Assembly (NCBI GenBank): GCA_030039525.1
Contig: JASHVI010000130.1
Coordinates: 1 to 7,538, forward strand
Direction of reading: 5' to 3'
DNA from: Thermoplasmata archaeon
GTDB taxonomy: Archaea > Thermoplasmatota > Thermoplasmata > Lutacidiplasmatales > UBA184
Length of the DNA stretch: 7,538 nt
Below, one piece after another: positions 6,377 through 7,538 of the stretch (its first letter is position 1; each line of letters begins with the position of its first letter). Position numbers and translations under genes: made by a program. The notes below the pieces were generated by a model. It was not told the origin of the DNA. It ran no database searches and saw only the letters and a program-made list of their open reading frames with translations.

Positions 6377-7538
6377 ATGGTCGCACGGTCCCGGCGCGGC
6401 CCCCTCCTGCTGGTCGCGGCCGTGCTGGCCTGCGCGGGCTTCAGCGTCACGCCGCTCCTCGCCCACCCGGCCGCCTCCGGGACGGGAGATTCGGCGGGAT
6501 CCTCGCTCCGGGTCTCCATCGCGAGCGACGCGCTCGGCCTCGCCGCGGGTGCGGCCCGGGAGCCGGCCGCCGCGTCGACCCCCGTCGACCTCGAGGTGAC
6601 CCTTCTCCCGTCGAACGACTCCTCGTTGGTCCGCCTCGACACGGCGCTCGTCGACCCGGCGAGCCCGCTCTACCACCACTTCCTCACGGAGGCGCAGTAC
6701 GAAGCGCGGTTCCGACCGGCGCCCTCGGAGACGCGATCGGTCGAGGAGTACTTCGCCGGATACGGAGGGACCGCCGTCGCGGTGACCCCCGACGGGCTCG
6801 GTCTCCGGGAGCGGATCACGGTCGCGGGCGCCGAGGCCGCGCTCGGCGTCCACTACGTGCTTCTCGGGGGCGGGACCGACCCGGTCGGTGCCGAGGCGCT
6901 CGGCACGCCGACGCTCCCGGCCTCGATCGCGCCGGAGGTCGTCGGGATCGGCGGCCTCACCGACCTGGGCCGCGGGAGCCTCCGGCCGATGCTCCGGACG
7001 GTCGAGCGCGGGGCCGCGCCGGCCGACGCCCGACCGGGGGAGATCGTCCAGAACCTCAGCACCGGCGCCTGGTGGTTCACCGGCAGCGACTACGTGGAGG
7101 CGTACCAGGAGCCGTCGCTCTTCCCGGGCTCGAGCGCCGTCGCGAACGCGACGTACGCGAACGACTCCGCCGTCGCGACCCTCCTCATGAGCGGGTTCAA
7201 CGCCTCGAACGGCCAGAACCTTCCGCCGTTCGACCCGGTCGCCGTGGCGGACTACTTCAACGACACCTTCCCGTCGAACTGGGCCCGGCCGAACGTCTCG
7301 GCGGTCCCGCTCGACATCGGGGGCGTCGCGCCCCCCCTGCCCGGGCCCGGGGGCGTCGAGAACGACACGACCGGCAACGTCGAGGAGAACTCGATCGACC
7401 TCGAGATGGCCGGGAGCTTCGCGCCCGGGGCGACGCTCGTCAACTTCTACTTCGCCGCGAGCCTCTACGAGAACTCCCCGTCGACCTCGGCCGGGATCCA
7501 GGACACGGCCGACGACTTCGCGACCGAGCTCTCGACCG
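6377..7538 (+). CDS. Secreted S53 (sedolisin/kumamolisin-type) peptidase precursor, N-terminal part (3' end outside window)
   Basis: This is a secreted acid serine-carboxyl protease precursor; 387 residues are visible and the frame is open at the window end. A signal peptide is clear: basic n-region (RSRR, 4-7), hydrophobic core (about 9-28) and a likely cleavage near PLLAHPAAS. Residues about 70-163 match a pro-kumamolisin activation domain: VDLEVTLLPSN, then DPASPLYHHFLTEAQYEARF (93-112), VEEYFAGYGG and VAGAEAALGVHYVLL. The start of the catalytic domain follows, with EENSIDLEMAGSFAPGA. There Glu337 and Asp341 have the E-x3-D spacing of the sedolisin catalytic pair (Glu80 and Asp84 in sedolisin). 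The catalytic Ser (GTS motif) and the calcium site would lie beyond the window, so activity cannot be judged. The visible part has no lysine and eight N-x-S/T sequons, seven of them between residues 226 and 331. The start is ATG at 6377, directly before the n-region. The gene is divergent from the HIT-MEMO operon. Confidence 0.9.
   Translation, partial: MVARSRRGPLLLVAAVLACAGFSVTPLLAHPAASGTGDSAGSSLRVSIASDALGLAAGAAREPAAASTPVDLEVTLLPSNDSSLVRLDTALVDPASPLYHHFLTEAQYEARFRPAPSETRSVEEYFAGYGGTAVAVTPDGLGLRERITVAGAEAALGVHYVLLGGGTDPVGAEALGTPTLPASIAPEVVGIGGLTDLGRGSLRPMLRTVERGAAPADARPGEIVQNLSTGAWWFTGSDYVEAYQEPSLFPGSSAVANATYANDSAVATLLMSGFNASNGQNLPPFDPVAVADYFNDTFPSNWARPNVSAVPLDIGGVAPPLPGPGGVENDTTGNVEENSIDLEMAGSFAPGATLVNFYFAASLYENSPSTSAGIQDTADDFATELST

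Noticed and set aside
6422..6442. Lipobox-like V-L-A-C in the protease signal peptide, suggesting a lipoprotein
   Set aside because: Leu at the position two before Cys is atypical, and the hydrophobic core continues well past the Cys to a more ordinary cleavage region.
4997..6853. A 618-codon minus-strand frame suggesting a larger fusion protein ending in MEMO
   Set aside because: Only the last 286 codons (from the GTG at 5857) match a family. The upstream part is antisense to the protease and out of frame with HIT.
1..7538. Search for tRNA genes, CRISPR arrays, insertion sequences, direct repeats or a novel defence-type system
   Set aside because: The window is almost entirely explained by six recognisable genes. 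The only gaps are 85 and 94 bp, each occupied by promoter elements.

Overview
The window is very GC-rich and gene-dense and looks chromosomal. It most likely comes from a high-GC archaeon, probably a Thermoplasmatota-like lineage. The evidence is an archaeal/eukaryal-type leucyl-tRNA synthetase, an absence of convincing Shine-Dalgarno sequences, and short AT-rich TATA-like boxes about 25-33 nt upstream of four of the five start codons in the window (the fifth gene is the downstream member of an operon). A secreted S53 (sedolisin) protease precursor also fits, since this family is known from acidophilic Thermoplasmata. The taxonomic call is an inference from motifs.

Layout, left to right. 1-1734 (+) is the C-terminal part of leuS, whose start lies upstream of the window. 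1703-2263 (-) is a dCTP deaminase (dcd) that runs tail-to-tail into leuS with a 32-nt coding overlap. 2264-2348 is a short divergent promoter region with a TATA-like box for each flanking gene. 2349-5000 (+) is a full-length AcnA/IRP-type aconitase. 4997-5857 (-) is a MEMO1-family protein whose TAG stop shares the palindrome CTAG with the aconitase stop. 5854-6282 (-) is a HIT-family nucleotide hydrolase placed immediately upstream of MEMO with a GTGA stop/start overlap, so the two form an operon. 6283-6376 is a second divergent promoter region. 6377 to the window end (+) is the N-terminal part of a secreted S53 peptidase, cut off by the window edge.

Most of the genes are housekeeping: translation (LeuRS), pyrimidine deoxynucleotide supply (Dcd), the TCA cycle (aconitase) and nucleotide-conjugate hydrolysis (HIT). 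MEMO is conserved but of uncertain function, and the S53 protease is an extracellular degradative enzyme. I see no tRNA, rRNA, CRISPR array, mobile element or repeat array, and no gene-free stretch longer than about 95 bases. Nothing in the window amounts to a new multi-gene system. The points most worth following up are the alternating divergent/convergent layout with overlapping 3' ends, the predicted leaderless promoters, the unusual signature motif of LeuRS, the subgroup of Dcd, the absence of lysine from two encoded proteins, and the cluster of N-glycosylation sequons in the secreted protease.
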